A stretch of DNA of 64,000 bases, taken from contig BDSI01000240.1 in the NCBI GenBank assembly GCA_003117195.1, forward strand, positions 28,540 to 92,539, written 5' to 3'. Origin of the DNA: Eudorina sp. 2006-703-Eu-15. Taxonomy: Eukaryota > Chlorophyta > Chlorophyceae > Chlamydomonadales > Volvocaceae. The notes beneath the pieces are model-generated. The model ran no database searches. It was given only the letters and a program-made list of their open reading frames with translations, and was not told the DNA's origin. Below are positions 30,768 to 43,168 of this stretch, piece by piece. A program made the position numbers and the translations under genes. Position 1 is the first letter of the stretch. Each line of letters opens with the position of its first letter.

Positions 30768-33700
30768 GCTCAGACACGAGCGCGGATTGTTCCCAGGGTT
30801 CCCTCTTATGATGACGCATGGGCGATGCAACGGACAATGCGGTGGGGCCGGCCTGGGGCGCGTGGCGGGCCTGGGCTACGTGGAAACGAGGGTGTCTGCT
30901 GGCTCCCCCGCCTTCCCACGCCCCGGGGGCCACATCCCCGCCGTCCATGCTCAGACACTGTTCCCAGGGTTCCCTCTTATGATGATGCACGGGCGATGCA
31001 ACGGACAATGCGGTGGGGCCGGCCTGGGGTGTGTGGCGGGCCTGGGCTACGTGGAAACGAGGGTGTCTGCTGGGTCCCCCGCCTTCCCACGCGCCGGGGG
31101 CCACATCCCTGCCGTCCGAGCCCAGACACGAGCGCGGATTGTTCCCAGGGTTCCCTCTTATGATGACGCACGGGCGATGCAACGGACACCACGGTGGGGC
31201 CGGCCCGGGGTGCATGGCCGGCCTGGGTTACGTGGAAACGAGGGCGTTTGCTGGCTCCCCCGCCTTCCCACGCCCCGGGGGCCACATCCCCGCCGTCCGA
31301 GCTCAGACACGAGCGCGGATTGTTCCCAGGGTTCCCTCTTATGATGACGCACGGGCGATGCAACGGACACCATGGTGGGGCCGGCCTGGGGTGCATGGCC
31401 GGCCTGGGTTACGTGGAAACGAGGATGTCTGCTGGCTCCCCCGCCTTCCCACGCCCCGGGGGCCACATCCCCGCCGTCCGAGCTCAGACACGAGCACGGA
31501 TTATTCCCAGGGTTCCCTCTTATGATGAGGGCGATGCAACGGACACCGCGGTGGGGCCGGCCTGGGGTGCATGGCCGGCCTGGGTTATGTGGAAACGAGG
31601 GTGTCTGCTGGCTCCCCCGCCTTCCCACACCCCTGGGGCCACTCCCCGCCGTCCGAGCTCAGACACGAGCGCGGATTGTTCCCAGGGTTCCCTCTTATGA
31701 TGACGCACGGGCGATGCAACAGACACGCACCGCGGTGGGGCCGGCCCGGGTGTGTAGCGGGCCTGGGCTACGTGGAAACGAGGGTGTCTGCTGGCTCCCC
31801 CGCCTTCCCACGCCCGGGGGGCCACATCCCCGCCGTCCGTGCTCAGACACGAGCGCGGATTGTTCCCAGGGTTCCCTCTTATGATGACGCACGGGCGATG
31901 CAACGGACACCGCGGTGGGGCCGGCCTGGGGTGCATGGCCGGCCTGGGCTACGTGGAAACGAGGGTGTTTGCTGGCTCCCCTGCCTTCCCACGCCCCGGC
32001 GGCCACATCCCCGCCGTCCATGCTCAGACACGAGCGCGGATTGTTCCCAGGGTTCCCTCTTATGATGACGCACGGGCGGTGCAACAGACACCGCGGTGGG
32101 GCCGGCCCGGGGTGCGTGGCGGGCCTGGGCTACGTGGAAACGAGGGCGTCTGCTGGCTCCCCCGCCTTCCCACGCCCCGGGGGCCACATCCCCGCCGTCC
32201 GTGCTCAGACACGAGCGCGGATTGTTCCCAGGGTTCCCTCTTATGATGACGCACGGGCGATGCAACGGACACCGCGGTGGGGCCGGCCTGGGGTGTGTGG
32301 CCGGCCTGGGCTACGTGGAAACGAGGGCGTCTGCTGGCTCCCCCGCCTTCCCACGCCCCGGCGGCCACATCCCCGCCGTCCATGCTCAGACACGAGCGCG
32401 CATTGTTCCCAGGGTTCCCTCTTATGATGACGCACGGGCGGTGCAACAGACACCGCGGTGGGGCCGGCCCGGGGTGCGTGGCGGGCCTGGGCTACGTGGA
32501 AACGAGGGTGTCTGCTGGCTCCCCCGCCTTCCCACGCCCCGGGGGCCACATCCCTGCCGTCCATGCTCAGACACGAGCGCGGATTGTTCCCAGGGTTCCC
32601 TCTTATGATGACGCACGGGCGATGCAACGGACACCACGGTGGGGCCGGCCTGGGGTGCATGGCCGGCCTGGGTTACGTGGGAACGAGGGCGTCTGCTGGC
32701 TCCCCCGCCTTCCCACGCCCCGGGGGCCACATCCCCGCCGTCCATGCTCAGACACGAGCGCGGATTGTTCCCAGGGTTCCCTCTTATGATGACGCACGGG
32801 CGAAGCAACGGACACCGTGGTGGGGCCGGCCTGGGGTGCGTGGCCGGCCTGGGTTACATTGAAACGAGGGTGTCTGCTGGCTCCCCCGCCTTCCCACGCC
32901 CCGAGGGCCACATCCCCGCCGTCCGAGCTCAGACACGAGCGCGGATTGTTCCCAGGGTTCCCTCTTATGATGACGCACGGGCGATGCAACGGACACCGCG
33001 GTGGGGCCGGCCTGGGGTGTGTGGCGGGCCTGGGCTACGTGGAAACGAGGGCGTCTGCTGGCTCCCCCGCCTTCCCACGCCCCGGGGGCCACACCCCCGC
33101 CGTCCGTGCTCAGACACGAGCGCGAATTGTTCCCAGGGTTCCCTCTTATGATGACGCACGGGCGGTGCAACAGACACCGCGGTGGGGCCGGCCTGGGGTG
33201 CGTGGCGGGCCTGGGCTACGTGGAAACGAGGATGTCTGCTGGCTCCCCCACCTTCCCACGCCCCTGGGGCCACATCCCCGCCGTCCGTGCTCAGACACGA
33301 GCGCGGATTATTCCCAGGGTTCCCTCTTATGATGACGCACGGGCGGTGCAATGAACACCGCGGTGGGGCCGGCCTGGGGTGCATGGCCGGCCTGGGTTAC
33401 GTGGAAACGAGGGCGTCTGCTGGCTCCCCCGCCTTCCCACGCCCCGGGGGCCACATCCCCGCCGTCCGAGCTCAGACACGAGCGCGGATTATTCCCAGGG
33501 TTCCCTCTTATGATGACGCACGGGCGATGCAACGGACACCACGGTGGGGCCGGCCTGGGGTGTGTGGCCGGCCTGGGCTACGTGGAAACGAGGGCGTCTG
33601 CTGGCTCCCCCGCCTTCCCACGCGCCGGGGGCCACACCCCCGCCGTCCGTGCTCAGACACGAGCGCGAATTGTTCCCAGGGTTCCCTCTTATGATGACGC

Positions 33701-36700
33701 ACGGGCGGTGCAACAGACACCGCGGTGGGGCCGGCCCGGGGTGCGTGGCGGGCCTGGGCTACGTGGAAACGAGGATGTCTGCTGGCTCCCCCACCTTCCC
33801 ACGCCCCTGGGGCCACATCCCCGCCGTCCGTGCTCAGACACGAGCGCGGATTATTCCCAGGGTTCCCTCTTATGATGACGCACGGGCGGTGCAATGAACA
33901 CCGCGGTGGGGCCGGCCTGGGGTGCATGGCCGGCCTGGGTTACGTGGAAACGAGGGCGTCTGCTGGCTCCCCCGCCTTCCCACGCCCCGGGGGCCACATC
34001 CCCGCCGTCCGAGCTCAGACACGAGCGCGGATTATTCCCAGGGTTCCCTCTTATGATGACGCACGGGCGATGCAACGGACACCACGGTGGGGCAGGCCTG
34101 GGGTGTGTGGCCGGCCTGGGCTACGTGGAAACGAGGGCGTCTGCTGGCTCCCCCGCCTTCCCACGCCCCGGGGGCCACATCCCCGCCGTCCGAGCTCAGA
34201 CACGAGCGCGGATTATTCCCAGGGTTCCCTCTTATGATGACGCACGGGCGATGCAACGGACACCACGGTGGGGCCGGCCTGGGGTGTGTGGCCGGCCTGG
34301 GCTACGTGGAAACGAGGGCGTCTGCTGGCTCCCCCGCCTTCCCACGCGCCGGGGGCCACACCCCCGCCGTCCGTGCTCAGACACGAGCGCGGATTGTTCC
34401 CAGGGTTCCCTCTTATGATGACGCACGGGCGATGCAACGGACACCACGGTGGGGCCGGCCTGGGGTGCGTGGCCGGCCTGGGTTACATTGAAACGAGGGT
34501 GTCTGCTGGCTCCCCCGCCTTCCCACGCCCCGGGGGCCACATCCCCGCCGTCCATGCTCAGACACGAGCGCGGATTGTTCCCAGGGTTCCCTCTTATGAT
34601 GACGCACGGGCGGTGCAACAGACACCGCGGTGGGGCCGGCCCGGGGTGCGTGGCGGGCCTGGGCTACGTGGAAACGAGGGCGTCTGCTGGCTCCCCCGCC
34701 TTCCCACGCCCCGGGGGCCACATCCCCGCCGTCCGAGCTCAGACACGAGCGCGGATTGTTCCCAGGGTTCCCTCTTATGATGACGCACGGGCGATGCAAC
34801 GGACACCACGGTGGGGCCGGCCTGGGGTGCATGGCCGGCCTGGGTTACGTGGAAACGAGGGTGTCTGCTGGCTCCCCCGCCTTCCCACGCCCCGGGGGCC
34901 ACATCCCCGCCGTCCATGCTCAGACACGAGCGCGGATTGTTCACAGGGTTCCCTCTTATGATGACGCACGGGCGAAGCAACGGACACCGCGGTGGGGCCG
35001 GCCTGGGGTGCGTGGCCAGCCTGGGTTACATTGAAACGAGGGTGTCTGCTGGCTCCCCCGCCTTCCCACGCCCGGGGGCCACATCCCCGCCGTCCATGCT
35101 CAGACACGAGCGCGGATTATTCCCAGGGTTCCCTCTTATGATGACGCACGGGCGATGCAACGGACACCGCGGTGGGGCCGGCCTGGGGTGCATGGCCGGC
35201 CTGGGCTACGTGGAAACGAGGGGGGCGTCTGCTGGCTCCCCCGCCTTCCCACGCGCCGGGGGCCACATCCCCGCCGTCCGTCCGTGCTCAGACACGAGCG
35301 CGGATTGTTTCCAGGGTTCCCTCTTATGATGACGCACGGGCGGTGCAACAGACACCGCGGTGGGGCCGGCCCGGGGTGCGTGGCGGGTCTGGGCTACATG
35401 GAAACGAGGGCGTCTGCTGGCTCCCCCGCCTTCCCACTCCCCGGGGCCACATCCCCGCCGTCCATGCTCAGACACGAGCGTGGATTGTTCCCTCTTATGA
35501 TGACGCACGGGCGAAGCAACGGACACCGCGGTGGGGCCGGCCTGGGGTGCGTGGCGGGCCTGGGCTACGTGGAAACGAGGGTGTCTGCTGGCTCCCCCGC
35601 CTTCCCACGCCCCGGGGGCCACATCCCCGCCGTCCATGCTCAGACACGAGCGCGGATTGTTCCCTCTTATGATGACGCACGGGCGAAGCAACGGAAACCG
35701 CGGTGGGGCCGGCCTGGGGTGCGTGGCGGGCCTGGGCTACGTGGAAACGAGGGTGTCTGCTGGCTCCCCCGCCTTCCCACGCCCCGGGGGCCACATCCCC
35801 GCCGTCCGAGCTCAGACACGAGCGCGGATTGTTCCCAGGGTTCCCTCTTATGATGACGCACGGGCGATGCAACGGACACCACGGTGGGGCCGGCCTGGGG
35901 TGCATGGCCGGCCTGGGTTACGTGGAAACGAGGGTGTCTGCTGGCTCCCCCGCCTTCCCACGCCCCGGGGGCCACATCCCCGCCGTCCATGCTCAGACAC
36001 GAGCGCGGATTGTTCACAGGGTTCCCTCTTATGATGACGCACGGGCGAAGCAACGGACACCGCGGTGGGGCCGGCCTGGGGTGCGTGGCCGGCCTGGGTT
36101 ACATTGAAACGAGGGTGTCTGCTGGCTCCCCCGCCTTCCCACGCCCCGGGGGCCACATCCCCGCCGTCCATGCTCAGACACGAGCGCGGATTATTCCCAG
36201 GGTTCCCTCTTATGATGACGCACGGGCGATGCAACGGACACCGCGGTGGGGCCGGCCTGGGGTGCATGGCCGGCCTGGGCTACGTGGAAACGAGGGGGGC
36301 GTCTGCTGGCTCCCCCGCCTTCCCACGCGCCGGGGGCCACATCCCCGCCGTCCGTCCGTGCTCAGACACGAGCGCGGATTGTTCCCAGGGTTCCCTCTTA
36401 TGATGACGCACGGGCGGTGCAACAGACACCGCGGTGGGGCCGGCCCGGGGTGCGTGGCGGGTCTGGGCTACGTGGAAACGAGGGCGTCTGCTGGCTCCCC
36501 CGCCTTCCCACTCCCCGGGGGCCACATCCCCGCCGTCCATGCTCAGACACGAGCGCGGATTGTTCCCTCTTATGATGACGCACGGGCGAAGCAACGGACA
36601 CCGCGGTGGGGCCGGCCTGGGGTGCGTGGCGGGCCTGGGTTACGTGGAAACGAGGGTGTCTGCTGGCTCCCCCGCCTTCCCACGCCCCGGGGGCCACATC

Positions 36701-39700
36701 CCCGCCGTCCATGCTCAGACACGAGCGCGGATTGTTCCCTCTTATGATGACGCACGGGCGAAGCAACGGAAACCGCGGTGGGGCCGGCCTGGGGTGCGTG
36801 GCCGGCCTGGGTTACATTGAAACGAGGGGGGCGTCTGCTGGCTCCCCCGCCTTCCCACGCGCCGGGGGCCACATCCCCGCAGTCCGTCCGTGCTCAGACA
36901 CGAGCGCGGATTATTCCCAGGGTTCCCTCTTATGATGACGCACGGGCGGTGCAATGAACACCGCGGTGGGGCCGGCCTGGGGTGCGTAGCCAGCCTGGGT
37001 TACGTGGAAACGAGGGGGGCGTCTGCTGGCTCCCCCGCCTTCCCACTCCCCGGGGGCCACATCCCCGCCGTCCGTGCTCAGACACGAGCGCGGATTGTTC
37101 CCAGGGTTCCCTCTTATGATGACGCACGGGAGATGCAATGAACACCGCGGTGGGGCCGGCCTGGGGTGCATGGCCGGCCTGGGTTACGTGGAAACGAGGG
37201 TGTCTGCTGGCTCCCCCGCCTTCCCACGCCCCGGGGGCCACATCCCCGCCGTCCATGCTCAGACACGAGCGCGGATTGTTCCCAGGGTTCCCTCTTATGA
37301 TGACGCACGGGCGGTGCAACAGACACCGCGGTGGGGCCGGCCCGGGGTGCGTGGCGGGCCTGGGCTACGTGGAAACGAGGGCGTCTGCTGGCTCCCCCGC
37401 CTTCCCACGCCCCGGGGGCCACATCCCCGCCGTCCGAGCTCAGACACGAGCGCGGATTGTTCCCAGGGTTCCCTCTTATGATGACGCACGGGCGATGCAA
37501 CGGACACCACGGTGGGGCCGGCCTGGGGTGCATGGCCGGCCTGGGTTACGTGGAAACGAGGGTGTCTGCTGGCTCCCCCGCCTTCCCACGCCCCGGGGGC
37601 CACATCCCCGCCGTCCATGCTCAGACACGAGCGCGGATTGTTCACAGGGTTCCCTCTTATGATGACGCACGGGCGAAGCAACGGACACCGCGGTGGGGCC
37701 GGCCTGGGGTGCGTGGCCAGCCTGGGTTACATTGAAACGAGGGTGTCTGCTGGCTCCCCCGCCTTCCCACGCCCCGGGGGCCACATCCCCGCCGTCCATG
37801 CTCAGACACGAGCGCGGATTATTCCCAGGGTTCCCTCTTATGATGACGCACGGGCGATGCAACGGACACCGCGGTGGGGCCGGCCTGGGGTGCATGGCCG
37901 GCCTGGGCTACGTGGAAACGAGGGGGGCGTCTGCTGGCTCCCCCGCCTTCCCACGCGCCGGGGGCCACATCCCGCCGTCCGTCCGTGCTCAGACACGAGC
38001 GCGGATTGTTTCCAGGGTTCCCTCTTATGATGACGCACGGGCGGTGCAACAGACACCGCGGTGGGGCCGGCCCGGGGTGCGTGGCGGGTCTGGGCTACAT
38101 GGAAACGAGGGCGTCTGCTGGCTCCCCCGCCTTCCCACTCCCCGGGGGCCACATCCCCGCCGTCCATGCTCAGACACGAGCGTGGATTGTTCCCTCTTAT
38201 GATGACGCACGGGCGAAGCAACGGACACCGCGGTGGGGCCGGCCTGGGGTGCGTGGCGGGCCTGGGCTACGTGGAAACGAGGGTGTCTGCTGGCTCCCCC
38301 GCCTTCCCACGCCCCGGGGGCCACATCCCCGCCGTCCATGCTCAGACACGAGCGCGGATTGTTCCCTCTTATGATGACGCACGGGCGAAGCAACGGAAAC
38401 CGCGGTGGGGCCGGCCTGGGGTGCGTGGCGGGCCTGGGCTACGTGGAAACGAGGGTGTCTGCTGGCTCCCCCGCCTTCCCACGCCCCGGGGGCCACATCC
38501 CCGCCGTCCGAGCTCAGACACGAGCGCGGATTGTTCCCAGGGTTCCCTCTTATGATGACGCACGGGCGATGCAACGGACACCACGGTGGGGCCGGCCTGG
38601 GGTGCATGGCCGGCCTGGGTTACGTGGAAACGAGGGTGTCTGCTGGCTCCCCCGCCTTCCCACGCCCCGGGGGCCACATCCCCGCCGTCCATGCTCAGAC
38701 ACGAGCGCGGATTGTTCACAGGGTTCCCTCTTATGATGACGCACGGGCGAAGCAACGGACACCGCGGTGGGGCCGGCCTGGGGTGCGTGGCCGGCCTGGG
38801 TTACATTGAAACGAGGGTGTCTGCTGGCTCCCCCGCCTTCCCACGCCCCGGGGGCCACATCCCCGCCGTCCATGCTCAGACACGAGCGCGGATTATTCCC
38901 AGGGTTCCCTCTTATGATGACGCACGGGCGATGCAACGGACACCGCGGTGGGGCCGGCCTGGGGTGCATGGCCGGCCTGGGCTACGTGGAAACGAGGGGG
39001 GCGTCTGCTGGCTCCCCCGCCTTCCCACGCGCCGGGGGCCACATCCCCGCCGTCCGTCCGTGCTCAGACACGAGCGCGGATTGTTCCCAGGGTTCCCTCT
39101 TATGATGACGCACGGGCGGTGCAACAGACACCGCGGTGGGGCCGGCCCGGGGTGCGTGGCGGGTCTGGGCTACGTGGAAACGAGGGCGTCTGCTGGCTCC
39201 CCCGCCTTCCCACTCCCGGGGGCCACATCCCCGCCGTCCATGCTCAGACACGAGCGCGGATTGTTCCCTCTTATGATGACGCACGGGCGAAGCAACGGAC
39301 ACCGCGGTGGGGCCGGCCTGGGGTGCGTGGCGGGCCTGGGTTACGTGGAAACGAGGGTGTCTGCTGGCTCCCCCGCCTTCCCACGCCCCGGGGGCCACAT
39401 CCCCGCCGTCCATGCTCAGACACGAGCGCGGATTGTTCCCTCTTATGATGACGCACGGGCGAAGCAACGGAAACCGCGGTGGGGCCGGCCTGGGGTGCGT
39501 GGCCGGCCTGGGTTACATTGAAACGAGGGGGGCGTCTGCTGGCTCCCCCGCCTTCCCACGCGCCGGGGGCCACATCCCCGCAGTCCGTCCGTGCTCAGAC
39601 ACGAGCGCGGATTATTCCCAGGGTTCCCTCTTATGATGACGCACGGGCGGTGCAATGAACACCGCGGTGGGGCCGGCCTGGGGTGCGTAGCCAGCCTGGG

Positions 39701-41600
39701 TTACGTGGAAACGAGGGGGGCGTCTGCTGGCTCCCCCGCCTTCCCACTCCCCGGGGGCCACATCCCCGCCGTCCGTGCTCAGACACGAGCGCGGATTGTT
39801 CCCAGGGTTCCCTCTTATGATGACGCACGGGAGATGCAATGAACACCGCGGTGGGGCCGGCCTGGGGTGCATGGCCGGCCTGGGTTACGTGGAAACGAGG
39901 GCGTTTGCTGGCTCCCCCGCCTTCCCACGCCCCGGGGGCCACATCCCCGCCGTCCATGCTCAGACACGAGCGCGGATTGTTCCCAGGGTTCCCTCTTATG
40001 ATGACGCACGGGCGATGCAATGGACACCGCGGTGGGGCCGGCCTGGGGTGCGTGGCCGGCCTGGGTTACGTGGAAACGAGGGCGTCTGCTGGCTCCCCCG
40101 CCTTTCCACGCCCCGGGGGCCACATCCCCGCCGTCCGAGCTCAGACACGAGCGCGGATTGTTCCCAGGGTTCCCTCTTATGATGACGCACGGGCGGTGCA
40201 ACAGACACCGCGGTGGGGCCGGCCCGGGGTGCGTGGCGGGTCTGGGCTACGTGGAAACGAGGATGTCTGCTGGCTCCCCCGCCTTCCCACCCCCCTGGGG
40301 CCACATCCCCGCCGTCCGTGCTCAGACACGAGCGCGGATTGTTCACAGGGTTCCCTCTTATGATGACGCACGGGCGGTGCAATGAACACCGCGGTGGGGC
40401 CGGCCTGGGGTGCATGGCCAGCCTGGGTTACGTGGAAACGAGGGCGTCTGCTGGCTCCCCCGCCTTCCCACTCCCCGGGGGCCACATCCCCGCCGTCCGA
40501 GCTCAGACACGAGGGCGGATTGTTCCAAGGGTTCCCTCTTATGATGACGCACGGGCGGTGCAACAGACACCGCGGTGGGGCCGGCCCGGGGTGCGTGGCG
40601 GGCCTGGGCTACGTGGAAACGAGGGCGTCTGCTGGCTCCCCCGCCTTCCCACGCCCCGGGGGCCACATCCCCGCCGTCCGAGCTCAGACACGAGCGCGGA
40701 TTGTTCCCAGGGTTCCCTCTTATGGTGACGCACGGGCGGTGCAACAGACACCGCGGTGGGGCCGGCCCGGGGTGCGTGGCGGGCCTGGGCTACGTGGAAA
40801 CGAGGGCGTCTGCTGGCTCCCCCGCCTTCCCACGCCCCGGGGGCCACATCCCCGCCGTCCGAGCTCAGACACGAGCGCGGATTGTTCCCAGGGTTCCCTC
40901 TTATGGTGACGCACGGGCGGTGCAACAGACACCGCGGTGGGGCCGGCCCGGGGTGTGTGGCGGGCCTGGGCTACGTGGAAACGAGGATGTCTGCTGGCTC
41001 CCCCACCTTCCCACGCCCCTGGGGCCACATCCCCGCCGTCCGTGCTCAGACACGAGCGCGGATTATTCCCAGGGTTCCCTCTTATGATGACGCACGGGCG
41101 GTGCAATGAACACCGCGGTGGGGCCGGCCTGGGGTGCATGGCCGGCCTGGGTTACGTGGAAACTATGGAAACGAGGGTGTCTGCTGGGTCCCCCGCCTTC
41201 CCACGCGCCGGGGGCCACATCCCCGCCGTCCGTCCGTGCTCAGACACGAGCGCGGATTGTTCCCAGGGTTCCCTCTTATGATGACGCACGGGCGATGCAA
41301 CGGACACCGCGGTGGGGCCGGCCTAGGGTGCATGGCCGGCCTGGGTTACGTGGAAACGAGGGTGTTTGCTGGCTCCCACGCCCCGGGGGCCACATCCCCG
41401 CTGTCCGAGCTCAGACACGAGCGCGGATTATTCCCAGGGTTCCCTCTTATGATGACGCACGGGCGATGCAACGGACGCCGCGGTGGGGCCGGCCTGGGGT
41501 GCGTGGCCGGCCTGGGTTATATGGAAACGGGGGCGTCTGCTGGCTGGGGGCCACATGCTAGCCATCTGTGCTCAGACACGAGCGCGGATTGTCCCATTAT
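30768..41600 (+). repeat. 181-bp satellite, ~60 tandem units with higher-order repeats
   Basis: The unit is 181 bp, about 65-70% GC, with landmarks GCTCAGACACGAGCGCGGAT, CCTCTTATGATGACGCACGG and GTGGGGCCGGCC. It begins about ten bases after the histone stop codon. Because 181 is not a multiple of 3, long open frames appear in all frames and both strands. Subfamilies are marked by a 9-bp deletion of CCAGGGTTC, a GGGG insertion before CGTCTG, and GTCCGTCCG expansions. A block of these variants repeats with a 2701-2702-bp shift (34811 with 37512, 36065 with 38767, 36890 with 39591), about 15 units. Smaller three-unit (543-bp) repeats occur at 33182/33725. Confidence 0.97.
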
Positions 41601-41650
41601 ATGTAATCTAAGGCATTTTGTGTAACACACTGTGGTACATTCGTATTCAG

Positions 41651-43168
41651 GTGATATGGATGACGGAGTTGTCAACTATCATGGCAAACATGCTGGCCTA
41701 ATCAAGAAGGTTGTTGCTGGTGTGATCTCATCCGTGTTCCCAAGATCAAGTATCCTGGCCGCCGGTGTTGGGCCAGGTAGTGGAGCAACCAGTAACCTGC
41801 TGCTGGCTGCAGACATCAACCGACTAGAAATGGAAATGCTGGCCGAGGGCGAGGAAGAGGGCACGCCAGGTAAACACTGTTGCTGCACCACATGTGCTGT
41901 TGCTCATGTCCCTTGCTCTTCTTTAGCTACAGTACCTATCTGAAGGATGGCCACTTTCTGCCTACATGTTTATTAGTGTATCTGCCATGAATGTCCTCTG
42001 TAGTGAACTCGAATGGAACAAGTTCCTGGACTGGCGAAGCAAGCAAGGCGGTTGGGACTTATGGACAAGAGGGGTCTTCAACGGATCTCCAATTCACCTC
42101 CTCACACAGCACCCCAACAGCAGCAGTGGCTGATTTGAACGGTTTTGGTGGAATCCATTTCGCTAGTGGGGCCATGCTTCTGCAAACTCCCATCACCGTG
42201 TTGCAGACTCCCGCAAAACCGGCTACACCTGCAACTCCTGTCCCGGGAGTACAGCCAGGTAGGTGTAGTAGGTGGGGCAAGTAACTCCTGAATCACCCTT
42301 GCTCCAGTACGTATACATGTCTTCATTGACTTCATGTGCCCGTCTCATCCAAACCTGCTTTACCTTTCATGTCTCCTAAACGACCTCCATTAGCCGTGAA
42401 TTGTCATGCCAGCCCACATGTCAAACGTCAAGTATGAGTGGTGTTGCAGATGTTACAATAGTTGGAACACCAGAAAGAAATCCATAAAACAGAGGACAGT
42501 GTATTACTAACATCCCTGTTCTATGTTTATCTAATCTATCCCTGTTTTATTCGCTGTGTAGCTCATGGCTCTCCACTTGCAACTGGTACTACATCTTCTC
42601 GGAGGCGTGTCATGCCCATACCAGTCAAGGATACCGCAAACCTGCTGTTTGCTGGTAAGTTTCAATTGAAATGCAGATGTGTGGCTCACACGAGGTACTA
42701 GTTACACAAGTAGTGCATGATGGTTAGCGTACACTGGCTATCTCTCTGCATGGTCAAGGGCGAAATGGCCATGACTTACACCGGCATAGGGCACTCCATT
42801 TACTCCATTACTGTGATGCCCAGCCTACCCATCCAAACGTCACACAAATCAGACAATTTGTTGTATTGCTTATGGCCCTTGACTGATGAAAGGAATGGTA
42901 GTGAAAACCACCAGTCAGAATAGTCAGCAGAAGCAAGCATGCAACCATGCAACCATTGCATAAAAAAACCCATGCTTGTTTGGTCTTCATCTGCATGCAT
43001 GTAGGGTCCCCAGAGCCGGAGCCGGGCAGCAGCAAACCCGCCTCAATAATGACAGGGGCGAAAGAGGTGAACAACGAGGCCAACAAACAGCAGCGACCGA
43101 GCTTGATGCATGTGGAGCTGTATGACTTGGTTTACCTGCGCACCAAGCGTATCAAGCACACAGAGTAG
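41651..43168 (+). CDS. 3' exons of a Ser/Thr/Pro-rich gene (partial)
   Basis: Exons 41651-41869, 42004-42258, 42562-42654 and 43005-43168, ending in TAG at 43166-43168. All introns are phase 1, including the acceptor at 41651, and all are GT-AG, so the joined frame is convincing. The first exon has KHAGLIKKVVAGVISSVFPR followed by an acidic end; the middle is low-complexity (QTPITVLQTPAKPATPATPV); the last ends SLMHVELYDLVYLRTKRIKH plus TE. No domain is recognised. The GLIKKVV motif resembles GLLKKLV in the minus-strand OTU-containing gene at 3837-4051. The 5' exons are not visible; they would have to lie within or before the 181-bp satellite. Confidence 0.6.

Noticed and set aside
30727..41625. 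Dozens of overlapping 100-311-codon frames on both strands in the 181-bp satellite
   Set aside because: They are by-products of a GC-rich unit with few stops whose length is not a multiple of three. All frames look alike and none has splice sites or domain content.
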